Positions 34,970 through 42,859 of a DNA stretch of 48,610 nucleotides are shown here, one piece after another. Numbering within the stretch: the stretch's first letter is position 1; each line of letters opens with the position of its first letter. Position numbers and translations under genes: made by a program. The notes beneath the pieces were generated by a model, which searched no databases, was not told where the DNA came from, and worked only from the letters and a program-made list of their open reading frames with translations. Source of the DNA: Coriobacteriaceae bacterium (GTDB taxonomy: Bacteria > Actinomycetota > Coriobacteriia > Coriobacteriales > Coriobacteriaceae); assembly GCA_902363875.1 (NCBI GenBank), contig CABJBO010000015.1, positions 1 to 48,610 on the forward strand, written 5' to 3'.

Positions 34970-37969
34970 CTATTTCTTAAGAAGGTACGGATAGCTGTCG
35001 CGCACGGCCTTGATGGTCAGGCGGACGGCCTCGGGCAGACCGGTGTTGACGGCATCGACCGAGACGGTGCGGACCGTGCCGGCGACGCGGACCTTAAAGT
35101 GATCCTCGTCCACGGCCAGGAAGCCCTCGTTCTCGGAGTTCTCCATGTCCTGCTCGCTCCAGAACAGGGTTAGCTTGTCCTTGTAGGGACGACCCTCCTG
35201 GTAGGGGCAGAACACGGCGCAGTTGCCGCACTCGTTGCACATGCCGTCGACATGGACGACCTGGTGCTTGGCCAGGCCCGGCACCTTAATTGCCACGTTG
35301 GCGCGGTTGGGGCATACGTCGCAGCAGACCTCGCACACCGAGCCGCAGCCTAGGCAGCGGGTCTTGGTGCAATTGCGCTTGTCGCGGCACAGCGACCCCT
35401 TGCGCTCGTAGCAGGCGTCCTCGCGACCGGCCTGAGCATTCTGGTCGGCGTACTTGTTAAAGTCCACGCCAGCGATGGCACGGGCGACCTCGGCGGCGTC
35501 GGCGATAGCCTCGACCACGGTGGCCGGACCGCGACGGCAGTCACCGGCAGCCCAGACGCCCTCGACGCCGGTGGAGGTGGCGGCAAGGCGGCCGCGACGG
35601 TCGTGCTCGACGCCCGCGGCATCGTACAGGCTGGCATCGATGCCCTCGCCCACGGCGCAGATCACCGTGGTGGCGGGAAGCTCGACGGTCTCGCCCGTGG
35701 CGACAGGGCTGCGACGGCCGCTTGCATCCGGCTCGCCAAGCTCCATAACATCGCAGGTCAGCACGGCGCCGTTGAGCGCCTTGGGCGCCAGCAGCTCGCA
35801 GAACTCAACGCCGTCAGCAAGAGCAAGATCGAGCTCTTCCTCGTCGGCGGGCATTTGCTTCTTGGTGCGGCGATACACCAGGCGCACGTTCTTCACGCCA
35901 GCCAGGCGCTTGGCCACGCGGGCCGCGTCCATAGCGGTATTGCCGGCGCCGATGACCACGACATCCTCGCCCAGCTCGAGTTTCTCGCCCTTCTTGGCGG
36001 CCTCGAGGAACTCCAGCACATCGAGCTCGGCACCCTCGCCCAAGCCCGCAGAGCCGGGCATCCAGGCACCGGTGGCCACGACCACGTCGGTAAAGCCCTG
36101 GGCCTTGAGCTCGTCAATGGAATCAACGCGAGCGTTGAGCTGCACCTTGGCGCCAAAGGCCAGGCAGAGCTCGGCGTCGTGGGAGATATCGTCGCTCGCG
36201 ATACGGAACTCGGGGATTACGTGACGGACCACGCCGCCAAGAGAGTCGCGGGCCTCAAAGATGGTGACGGGCACGCCGGCACGCGTCAGGAAGAACGCCG
36301 TCGCCAGACCGGCCGGGCCGCCGCCGATAACGGCAACGTTGCGCTCGCCGTCGTTGGCGACGGCCTGGGCGCGCAGCTTGGGCAGCACGGCGGTCATGGC
36401 CTCGCGGGCGGCCTTGAGCTTGCTGGCGCGGATCTGGGCGCCTTCGGGCTCGTAGAACGCACGCTCGCAGGCACGGCCGCAGGGATGCGGGCAGATGGTG
36501 CCGGTAATGAACGGCAGGGCGTTGCGCTCGATGATGATGTTGAGTGCGTCCTCGTAACGGCCCTCGTCAACAGCCGCCAGATAGGCGGGAATATCCTGCT
36601 GGATGGGGCAGCTCGTGCGGCACGGCGTGGTAAAGCAGTCGGAAAGCGGGCTCTTGCCGGCGACCTTGCGGTCGGGCAGCGGGCGCAGCGGCTTCTTATA
36701 GAGCGGGTTGGTGAGCGAGTCGGTCTGGATCGCGGTCACGGCCTCGAGAGAGACGCCCGCGAACGGCTTGCCATCCAGGTCGGTAAACTCGCCGGCCATC
36801 TGGCTAAAGCGCTCGTAGCCACCGGGCTTGAGCACGTCGGTCGCCAGGGTAACGGGCCAAATACCGGCATCGTACAGAGCGCGGATGTTGTAGACCGTGG
36901 CACCGCCGGAGTAGCTGATGCGCAGCTTGCCATCGAACTGCTCGGTAATGCGGCGGGCGGCCTCGATGGTCAGCGAGAACAGCGAACGGCCGGACATGTA
37001 CATCTCGGTAGAAGGCAGCTCGTTCCTCGTCACGTCGACGGGGAACGTGTTGGTCAGCTTGACGCCAAACTCCAGGCCGCGCTCGGCGCACAGGGCAATC
37101 AGGCGCTCGAACATGGGCACGGCGTCGGCCCACTGCAGGTCCTCGCGGAAGTGCGTATCGTCGAAGACGATGTAGTCAAAGCCCAGCTCATTCAGACGCT
37201 GGCGGGCAAACTCATAGCCCAGCAGCGTGGGGTTGCACTTGATGTAGGTGTTGAGGCCCTTCTCGGTGATCAGATAGGTCGCGATGCGCTCGATCTCCGC
37301 TGGCGGGCAACCGTGCAGGGTAGACTCGGTGATAGAGTTGGAGACGCGCGCCGGAATGGACTCGACAAACGCGGCATCGACATGCTCAAACTGGTCCAGA
37401 TTGGCGAGCGCCCATGTGCGACACTCGTTCCAGACGTCAGATCCGCTGGCGTCCTTCATGCCCTCGATGTAGGCGTCGACCTTGGGGCTCTTGATGCCCT
37501 CCGGGTCATAGCCCACGGACATATTGAAGACAAAGCCGTCCGGGCTACCCAGGCCGTACTCGCGAGCGATCAGGTGGCAGGCGAACCATGCCTTCACGTA
37601 CTCGGCAAAGGCCTGCGGAACCTCGAGCTCGGTCGACCACTCGCAGTTGTAGCACTCGTCCTGCGCCACAATGCAGGGCTTGTTGACGCAACGGGAAAGC
37701 TCCTCGCCGTCCATAACCTGGACGGTCTTGAGCTCAAAGAAGCGAGAACCGGCCACATAAGAGGCCACGATGTTCTGGGCAAGCTGTGTATTGGGGCCGG
37801 CGGCCGGGCCAAACGGAGTCTCGATGCGCTCGTCAAAAATGGGAAGCGCGCCCTCCTGGTTGGTCGTGGCCATCTTGCGCACGCCAAAGACGGCGCCCTG
37901 AGTCTTGTGCTCCTCGATGATCCAGTTCATCAGCTGCGAAAACGGGATCGGCCTCATGATGTCGCTCAT
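34970..37969 (-). CDS. ygfK: YgfK, flavin and iron-sulfur oxidoreductase of the purine cluster
   Basis: YgfK was named a putative selenate reductase subunit and is now linked to anaerobic uric acid use. The N-terminal 450 residues resemble a dihydroorotate dehydrogenase-like barrel. From about residue 480 there is a glutamate synthase small-subunit-like part: cysteines in CFTTPCRTSCPIQQD and CPHPCGRACERAF, the FAD loop AVIGGGPAGLATAFF (about 560), and the NAD loop VVIGAGNTAMDAARVA (about 690). Near the end are two ferredoxin motifs (CLGCGSVCEVCCDVCP and CNECGNCAVFCP). The 999-residue length fits the family. AGAGGAGC precedes the start at 37969; the frame runs 41 codons further with no supported start. 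Electrons could move between NAD(P)H, FAD and the clusters. Confidence 0.93.
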   Translation of the reverse strand: MSDIMRPIPFSQLMNWIIEEHKTQGAVFGVRKMATTNQEGALPIFDERIETPFGPAAGPNTQLAQNIVASYVAGSRFFELKTVQVMDGEELSRCVNKPCIVAQDECYNCEWSTELEVPQAFAEYVKAWFACHLIAREYGLGSPDGFVFNMSVGYDPEGIKSPKVDAYIEGMKDASGSDVWNECRTWALANLDQFEHVDAAFVESIPARVSNSITESTLHGCPPAEIERIATYLITEKGLNTYIKCNPTLLGYEFARQRLNELGFDYIVFDDTHFREDLQWADAVPMFERLIALCAERGLEFGVKLTNTFPVDVTRNELPSTEMYMSGRSLFSLTIEAARRITEQFDGKLRISYSGGATVYNIRALYDAGIWPVTLATDVLKPGGYERFSQMAGEFTDLDGKPFAGVSLEAVTAIQTDSLTNPLYKKPLRPLPDRKVAGKSPLSDCFTTPCRTSCPIQQDIPAYLAAVDEGRYEDALNIIIERNALPFITGTICPHPCGRACERAFYEPEGAQIRASKLKAAREAMTAVLPKLRAQAVANDGERNVAVIGGGPAGLATAFFLTRAGVPVTIFEARDSLGGVVRHVIPEFRIASDDISHDAELCLAFGAKVQLNARVDSIDELKAQGFTDVVVATGAWMPGSAGLGEGAELDVLEFLEAAKKGEKLELGEDVVVIGAGNTAMDAARVAKRLAGVKNVRLVYRRTKKQMPADEEELDLALADGVEFCELLAPKALNGAVLTCDVMELGEPDASGRRSPVATGETVELPATTVICAVGEGIDASLYDAAGVEHDRRGRLAATSTGVEGVWAAGDCRRGPATVVEAIADAAEVARAIAGVDFNKYADQNAQAGREDACYERKGSLCRDKRNCTKTRCLGCGSVCEVCCDVCPNRANVAIKVPGLAKHQVVHVDGMCNECGNCAVFCPYQEGRPYKDKLTLFWSEQDMENSENEGFLAVDEDHFKVRVAGTVRTVSVDAVNTGLPEAVRLTIKAVRDSYPYLLKK

Positions 37970-38117
37970 AGTGAGCTCCTCTCTGTAACGCCCGGCGAGA
38001 CCGCGCGGCGGGCGCAAATACGGTGTAGCGCTAGCACAGCGCCGGCGACCCCGCGGAGGTCGCCTATACGCGCGTCGGATGCGGCGAAACATCTGACGCG
38101 CGCAAATCTACTTGTAA
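37970..38117. other. 148-bp ssnA-ygfK spacer with hairpins
   Basis: It holds GGCGACC / GGTCGCC (centred near 38055) and GCGCGTC / GACGCGC (38072-38103) as strong stems. Neither has a T-tract on the minus strand. They may stabilise message ends or separate expression levels of ssnA and ygfK. Confidence 0.4.
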
Positions 38118-39473
38118 TTAGTAGGCGCGATCGTTGAGCGTGCTCCAGAGCTTCTTGGACTCGGCCATGGTCCACGCGTTGATCTTGTCCTCATCAATGC
38201 CAACGAACTCGCGATCCTTGTACAGGACGCGGCCGTTGATGATGGTGGTGCGGCAATTTTTGCCCATCATGCCAAAGAGCATGTGGCCGTCGATGTTCTC
38301 CTCGCTCAGCGGCGTAAAGGGCTTGTAGTCCATAACGATGACGTCGGCGGCAGCACCGGCCTCGAGCACACCGAGCTTGCGATCGAAGTACTTGCTCGCC
38401 ATCTTGGCGTTGTTCTCGAACAGCATGGTCATGGCCTCGCACCAGCCCACGTTGGGCATGGCGGCGTTGTGGCGCTGAATGATCAGGAAGACCTTGAGGC
38501 TCTCGAGCATATCGTGGGTGTAGGCGTCGGTGCCCATGCACACGGGGATGCCGCGGCGGAAGAACTCGAGCACGGGAGCGCAGCCCACGGCGTTGCCCAT
38601 ATTGGATTCGGGGTTGTTGACCAGCCAGGTGCCGGACTCCTTGACGATATCCATCTCGGCGGGCGTCACGTGGATGCAGTGGCCGAGCATGGTGTCGGGA
38701 CCCAGCAGATTGTGCTGCAGCAGGCGCTCGACGGGGCTGATGCCACCACGGTTGAGACGGGAGTCCCACACGTCATTCATGCCCTCGCACACATGGATGT
38801 GGAAGCCGGTCAGGCCGTTGTTGGCCTCGGCCATCTTGTCCATGGTCTCGTCCGAAAGCGTAAAGGTGGCGTGACCGCCAAACATGGCGGCGATCATGTG
38901 ATTGTCGTTATCGCGACGCTCCTTGGCGGCCCACTGGGCAAACTCGGCGTTCTCGGCAATGGCCTGGTCGCATTTTTCCTGGCCGCGGCGGTCGGAGACC
39001 TCGTAGCACAGGCACGAACGCATGCCCAGCTCCTGAGCTGCATCCTTAATGGTAAAGAGGCTGCCTGGGATCTCGCAGAAGCTCGCGTGGTGATCGAAGA
39101 TCGTTGTGACGCCATCGCGGATGGAGTCCAGAATCGTGGCATAGGCGCTGGCCTTGGTGCCGTCGAGCGTCAGGTTGTCATCGATCTTCCACCACTGCTG
39201 CTCAAGATTCTCCAGGAAGTTGGTGGGGTTGCAGCCCTTAATGGCAAGGCCGCGAGCCAGACCCGAGTAGATGTGGGTGTGGCAATTGATGAGTCCGGGC
39301 ATGATGAGGTTGCCCTGGGCGTCGACGTACTCGGCATCCGGGTACTTGACCTTGAGCTCGCACTCGGGGCCCACTTCGACGATCGTATCTCCGTCAATGG
39401 CGACCGCACCGTTTGGAATAAACGGGGTCTGAGCGTTGCGGGTAAAAACGGAACCGTTAGCGACCAGAAGCAT
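38118..39473 (-). CDS. ssnA: SsnA, putative amidohydrolase/deaminase
   Basis: SsnA belongs to the amidohydrolase superfamily close to guanine and chlorohydrolase-type deaminases. The 451-residue product has metal-binding His-x-His in LINCHTHIYSG (about 62-70), the GFHIHVCEGMND segment (about 225), His in LGHCIHVTPAE and Asp in MGTDAYTHD (about 310). These fit a mononuclear metal deaminase. It is needed for anaerobic uric acid use in E. coli reports; its substrate is unknown. The ATG at 39473 has GGGAG 6 bases upstream; six codons of frame precede it. It is separated from the permease by a 195-bp hairpin-rich leader. Confidence 0.9.
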   Translation of the reverse strand: MLLVANGSVFTRNAQTPFIPNGAVAIDGDTIVEVGPECELKVKYPDAEYVDAQGNLIMPGLINCHTHIYSGLARGLAIKGCNPTNFLENLEQQWWKIDDNLTLDGTKASAYATILDSIRDGVTTIFDHHASFCEIPGSLFTIKDAAQELGMRSCLCYEVSDRRGQEKCDQAIAENAEFAQWAAKERRDNDNHMIAAMFGGHATFTLSDETMDKMAEANNGLTGFHIHVCEGMNDVWDSRLNRGGISPVERLLQHNLLGPDTMLGHCIHVTPAEMDIVKESGTWLVNNPESNMGNAVGCAPVLEFFRRGIPVCMGTDAYTHDMLESLKVFLIIQRHNAAMPNVGWCEAMTMLFENNAKMASKYFDRKLGVLEAGAAADVIVMDYKPFTPLSEENIDGHMLFGMMGKNCRTTIINGRVLYKDREFVGIDEDKINAWTMAESKKLWSTLNDRAY

Positions 39474-39490
39474 GGATGCTCCCTTCAACA

Positions 39491-39651
39491 TCAGAGGCGG
39501 GGTTTGACACCTCTGACATGGCGGAGTGCGAAGCGCCGGCCTACACCGGAAACGGGCCCTCTCCCGTCAACGCTTCACCAAAGGGACAAACCCTTTGAAG
39601 TGCGGCTTGACGCCGCATGACGTCGGCGGACGAGGCGATGCGTCCGCCGAC
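39491..39651 (-). other. hairpin-rich leader upstream of ssnA, candidate structured RNA
   Basis: Read on the minus strand, in order: a perfect 10-bp stem (39622-39651, GTCGGCGGAC / GTCCGCCGAC), TGCGGC / GCCGCA (39601-39617), CAAAGGG / CCCTTTG (39579-39597), a candidate three-way junction (39526-39578, closed by GAAGCG / CGCTTC, inner stems ACGGG / CCCGT and CCGG / CCGG), and TCAGAGG / CCTCTGA (39491-39516) just before the ribosome site. I do not recognise a known riboswitch. It could also be spacer repeats. Confidence 0.4.
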
Positions 39652-39668
39652 GAATAGCACCGAATTGG

Positions 39669-41063
39669 TTACTTCTTGCTCTCGGGCAAGACCAGATCCA
39701 CGGCAGCGTCCTTGGCAGCATCGATGTGCTGAGCCACGACCGGCGTCTGCGGAAGAATCAGGTTAAGGACGATGGCCATGATGGCGGTGGGGGTTACGGC
39801 ATTGGAGCCGATGACGGTGGACACCCAGGCGGGCATACCCTCGCCGGCAAGGCAACCGCTGGCCATCCAGATACCCAGGCCAAAGACGACGGAGGTACCG
39901 ACGATGGTGGTAGTGCGCTGCGTGAGGCCCTCGCGGGTGAACATGCGCACGCCGTTCATGGTAATGGTGCCAAAGACGCCGACGGTCGCGCCGCCGATGA
40001 CGGGCTGCGGGATAGCGGAAAGGACGGCAGAGAGCTGCGGGAACAGACCGGCGATGGCAAAGACGGCCGCGATGATCACAAAGACCCACTTGTTGACGAC
40101 CTTGTTGGAGCAGATGATGCCCACGTTCTGGCCAAGGGCGCTGGTGGGAAGACCGCCCAGCAGGCCGCCGACCATAGAGGTGAGGCCCTGGGACACGATA
40201 GCGCCGGAGAGCTCGCGCTCGGTGGGCATACGGTCGATGGAGCCCAGGCAGGCGGCGGAGACGTCGCCGATAACCTGGATGGCAACCATGGGGAACACGA
40301 CGGCGAGGGTAATGCAGACCTCGGGATCAAACTCGAGCGCATAGGGCATGAGCTTGGGAAGGGCGAAGACCTGAGCGGTGGCGACGCTTGAGAAGTCGAT
40401 CATGCCAAAGGGGATGGAGACGATCATGCCAACGATCATGCCAAAGAACACGGATCCCAGCTTGAGCGTGCCCTTGCCAAAGTTGGCGAGCGCAAAGACC
40501 ACGGCGAAGGTGATAAGAGCGACGCACCAGGCCTGCGGGGTGCCCCACAGTGGCGTACCCATACCGCCGGCCATATACTTGACGGCCGTGGGATACAGCG
40601 AAACGCCGATGGAGAAGATGACCGTACCGGTCACGACGGGTGGGAACAGCCACTTAATCTTGCTGTAGGCCAGACCAAAGAGGACCGCGACGGCACCGCC
40701 GACAATCTCGCCGCCCAACAGCGCGCCAAAGCTAAAGCCCGAGGCGCCCATGGCCTGCAGGGCCGGGAGGAACGCGAACGAAACGCCCATGACGATGGGC
40801 AGGCCGCCGCCGATGCGACGGAAGGGGGCAAAGGCCTGAAGGGCCGTGTCGATCGCCGAAAGAATGAGCGCGACCTGGATGATGTCGGTGCTCTGCTGGC
40901 TATTAAAGCCGTAGACGCCGGCCATGATGACAGCCGGGGTGATGATGCCGGCAAACGATGCCAGTACGTGCTGAAGGGCACACGGGATCATTTCCTTAAC
41001 GGGAGGCATGCCTTCACGAGTGAACAGGGCTTCAGTGCCGTTCGTAACCGTCTCCTGGGTCAT
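39669..41063 (-). CDS. NCS2-family xanthine/urate-type permease
   Basis: This 464-residue membrane protein imports purines by proton symport. About 14 membrane segments can be traced. The family signature lies at TSALGQNVGIICSNKVVNKWV (about 310-330), and FPMVAIQVIGDVSA and EFDPEVCITLAV are the usual TM8-type polar patches. XanQ, UacT and UraA are relatives; the family reads as xanthine/uric acid rather than uracil by context. It heads the operon with ssnA, ygfK, ferredoxin and xdhD. The start at 41063 follows GGTGG; 29 codons of open frame upstream carry no better site. A divergent regulator lies 351 bp away. Confidence 0.92.
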   Translation of the reverse strand: MTQETVTNGTEALFTREGMPPVKEMIPCALQHVLASFAGIITPAVIMAGVYGFNSQQSTDIIQVALILSAIDTALQAFAPFRRIGGGLPIVMGVSFAFLPALQAMGASGFSFGALLGGEIVGGAVAVLFGLAYSKIKWLFPPVVTGTVIFSIGVSLYPTAVKYMAGGMGTPLWGTPQAWCVALITFAVVFALANFGKGTLKLGSVFFGMIVGMIVSIPFGMIDFSSVATAQVFALPKLMPYALEFDPEVCITLAVVFPMVAIQVIGDVSAACLGSIDRMPTERELSGAIVSQGLTSMVGGLLGGLPTSALGQNVGIICSNKVVNKWVFVIIAAVFAIAGLFPQLSAVLSAIPQPVIGGATVGVFGTITMNGVRMFTREGLTQRTTTIVGTSVVFGLGIWMASGCLAGEGMPAWVSTVIGSNAVTPTAIMAIVLNLILPQTPVVAQHIDAAKDAAVDLVLPESKK

Positions 41064-41414
41064 TTGACCACCAATCCTCGAAATAGTTGTTTTCGCATCT
41101 AACGCTCTATTGTGACGCAGTGCGGGGTTGAGGTTGTGCCTTCGTTGCATATCGTATTAAAGATGATTCTCATTCTCAATAATAATTTTTTGTTATCAGA
41201 CTATTCTTCAGCTGAGATAATGCATTTCCGCAGGTCAGGAAAGTGTCTGGTCAAAATAGCATCTAACTTTTCTTTTGGTCAACCGTTTACCGCCAAAATC
41301 ATACCGTTCGTCTGCATTACGTCATGTACCTGCGGATATACGAGATGATGAGCAGCGTGTTACCATGAGAAAAAATTGTTATGAAACTTCCGCTTTCACC
41401 CAAAGGAGTTGCCC
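41064..41414. promoter_or_regulatory. 351-bp control region of the permease and regulator 2
   Basis: No gene is seen. It is AT-rich, with a minus-strand promoter candidate (41151-41179) and an overlapping Fur-like tract. The AACAAA-N3-TTTGTT palindrome found near ygeX is not present here, so the two regulator-catabolic pairs do not share that site. Confidence 0.6.
41151..41183 (-). promoter_or_regulatory. candidate permease promoter with overlapping Fur-like box
   Basis: On the minus strand TTGAGA (41174-41179) and TACGAT (41151-41156) are 17 bp apart. The tract ATTATTGAGAATGAGAATC (41165-41183) has two GAGAAT hexamers like Fur boxes and overlaps the -35. Iron control of an iron-sulfur-rich pathway is possible but unproven. 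Confidence 0.4.
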
Positions 41415-42071
41415 GTGAACGAGACCGTACGTCGCTTTTTGCCGATGGTCGATTTCCTGGAGCAGATACTCGGTAAGAACAGCGAAATCGTGCTGCACGA
41501 TTTCTCGGATCCCGACCACGCCATCGTCGATATTCGCAACGGCATCGTGAGCGGCCGTAAGATCGGCGGTCCCGCCACCGATCTGGCGCTCAAGATCATG
41601 CACGACCCCAAGTATCGCGACCTGCCGTTTATTACGGGCTACGAGGGGCGCGGTGCCGGCGGCAAGACGTTGGAGTCCGCGACGTTCTTTATCCGCGAGG
41701 ATGACGAGATCGTCGGTATGCTCTGCGTCAACACCGACCTCTCGACCGTACGCTCCATCAACGCCATGGCGCAGCAGCTCATGGCGTGCTTCGACGCAGC
41801 GCCGACGCGCACGGAGCCCGCCCCTATCGAGGTCGAAAGCCTTTCGGAGTCCACCCAGGAGCTCATCGACCGCAGCATTGCCGAGTTGCTGAGCGCGCGC
41901 GGGCTGGATGTAGCGTCGCTTGGTCAGAACGACCGCGTGGACGTCATTCGCCACCTCAACGGCAACGGGGTGTTCATGCTCAAGGGCGCCGTGGCCTGCG
42001 CTGCCACCGCGTTGGGCATCTCGGAGCCCAGCGTGTACCGCTACCTGCAAAAAGTCCGCAAGGAGGGCTAA
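41415..42071 (+). CDS. YheO/DauR-like transcriptional regulator 2
   Basis: The 218-residue product has the same architecture as the protein at 28003: PAS-like domain at about 20-115 (SEIVLHDFSDPDHAIVD, ATFFIREDDEIVGMLCVN) and C-terminal helix-turn-helix (ALGISEPSVYRYLQKV). The GTG at 41415 has AAAGGAG 6 bases upstream; a TTG two codons earlier overlaps that site and is unlikely. It is divergent from the permease-ssnA-ygfK-xdhD operon and likely controls it. The two paralogues differ in the PAS part, so they may sense different ligands. A terminator follows. Confidence 0.82.
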   Translation: MNETVRRFLPMVDFLEQILGKNSEIVLHDFSDPDHAIVDIRNGIVSGRKIGGPATDLALKIMHDPKYRDLPFITGYEGRGAGGKTLESATFFIREDDEIVGMLCVNTDLSTVRSINAMAQQLMACFDAAPTRTEPAPIEVESLSESTQELIDRSIAELLSARGLDVASLGQNDRVDVIRHLNGNGVFMLKGAVACAATALGISEPSVYRYLQKVRKEG

Positions 42072-42116
42072 CGAGCAAAATGGAGCGCGGCTCCACAAGC
42101 GATTCGTCACCTGACA

Positions 42117-42155
42117 AAAGACCCTGCAGCTCGCACGCGCTGCAGGGTCTTTTTG
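42117..42155. terminator. bidirectional terminator between regulator 2 and ridA
   Basis: Arms AAAAGACCCTGCAGC and GCTGCAGGGTCTTTTT pair around an 8-base loop. T-tracts occur on both strands between these convergent genes. Confidence 0.93.
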
Positions 42156-42183
42156 CATGTCATGTTTAGTTGTGGTCAACGCC

Positions 42184-42561
42184 TTAGAGAGCGGCGACGA
42201 CCTCGATCTCGACCAGACCGCCAGCCGGAAGAGAGGCAACCTGGAAAGCGCTGCGCGCGGGGAACGGGGCCTCGAACTTGGAGGCGTAGATCTCGTTCAC
42301 GGCGGCGAAGTCGGCAATGTCAGCCAGGTAGACTGTGGTCTTGACGACATCGGCAAAGGTGGCGCCGGCAGCGGTCAGCAGGGCCTCGACGTTAGCAAGG
42401 GACTGCTTGGCCTGGGCCTCGACGCCCTCGGGCATCTTGCCAGTTGCGGGATCGATGCCCAGCTGGCCGGACAGGAACACCATGTTGCCGGTCTGGATAC
42501 CAGGGGAATACGGGCCGATGGCTGCGGGTGCGTTATCGGAAGACACGACGGTCTTGCTCAT
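42184..42561 (-). CDS. ridA: RidA/YjgF family enamine/imine deaminase
   Basis: RidA hydrolyses 2-aminoacrylate and its imine to pyruvate and ammonia, protecting PLP enzymes. The 125-residue product has SSDNAPAAIGPYSPGIQTGN, GQLGIDPATG and the essential Arg103 in FPARSAFQVASLP. AAGGAG lies 8 bases before the start at 42561; the frame extends upstream through non-coding sequence. A good promoter is at 42649-42677. It lies next to the purine island and YgeX makes aminoacrylate as an intermediate, so a functional link is likely but not proven. Confidence 0.93.
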   Translation of the reverse strand: MSKTVVSSDNAPAAIGPYSPGIQTGNMVFLSGQLGIDPATGKMPEGVEAQAKQSLANVEALLTAAGATFADVVKTTVYLADIADFAAVNEIYASKFEAPFPARSAFQVASLPAGGLVEIEVVAAL

Positions 42562-42859
42562 GTTTTTCTCCTTACAAGTAAAAGGGAACGGGAGCGCGGC
42601 GTTCACACCGGGAGGCACAGTTCGGTCTGAACACCGCGCTTGATTGGGATAGTACTCAAGGTGTCCGCGCGATGCAAGATTATTATCACGTTGCGAGAAT
42701 ATTTTATCGCCCAACGGTTTCCCCGGACCGCTGAACGGTTCTCATGTGAAGCAGCCAGTCCAAGCTGCTGAAGACTTTATCCCGCTTAGAGCACGGGCAT
42801 CGCCTGCCGCGACGGCACCACTATACTTTTGATTATCTGAGCATTTTGAAAGGCAGGAT
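42562..42859. other. 298-bp spacer between ridA and the second U32 gene
   Basis: It holds the ridA promoter (TTGCAT, 17 bp, TACTAT on the minus strand, 42649-42677), and on the plus strand TATACT at 42822-42827 as a -10 for the U32 gene with no clear -35. No gene is supported. Confidence 0.5.
42649..42677 (-). promoter_or_regulatory. ridA promoter candidate
   Basis: TTGCAT (42672-42677) and TACTAT (42649-42654) lie 17 bp apart on the minus strand, a good sigma-70 type pattern. It is about 90 bp before the ridA start. Confidence 0.5.

Noticed and set aside
35603..38137. A long plus-strand open frame opposite ygfK
   Set aside because: The minus strand codes a full YgfK with flavin and iron-sulfur motifs; the opposite frame shows no family pattern.
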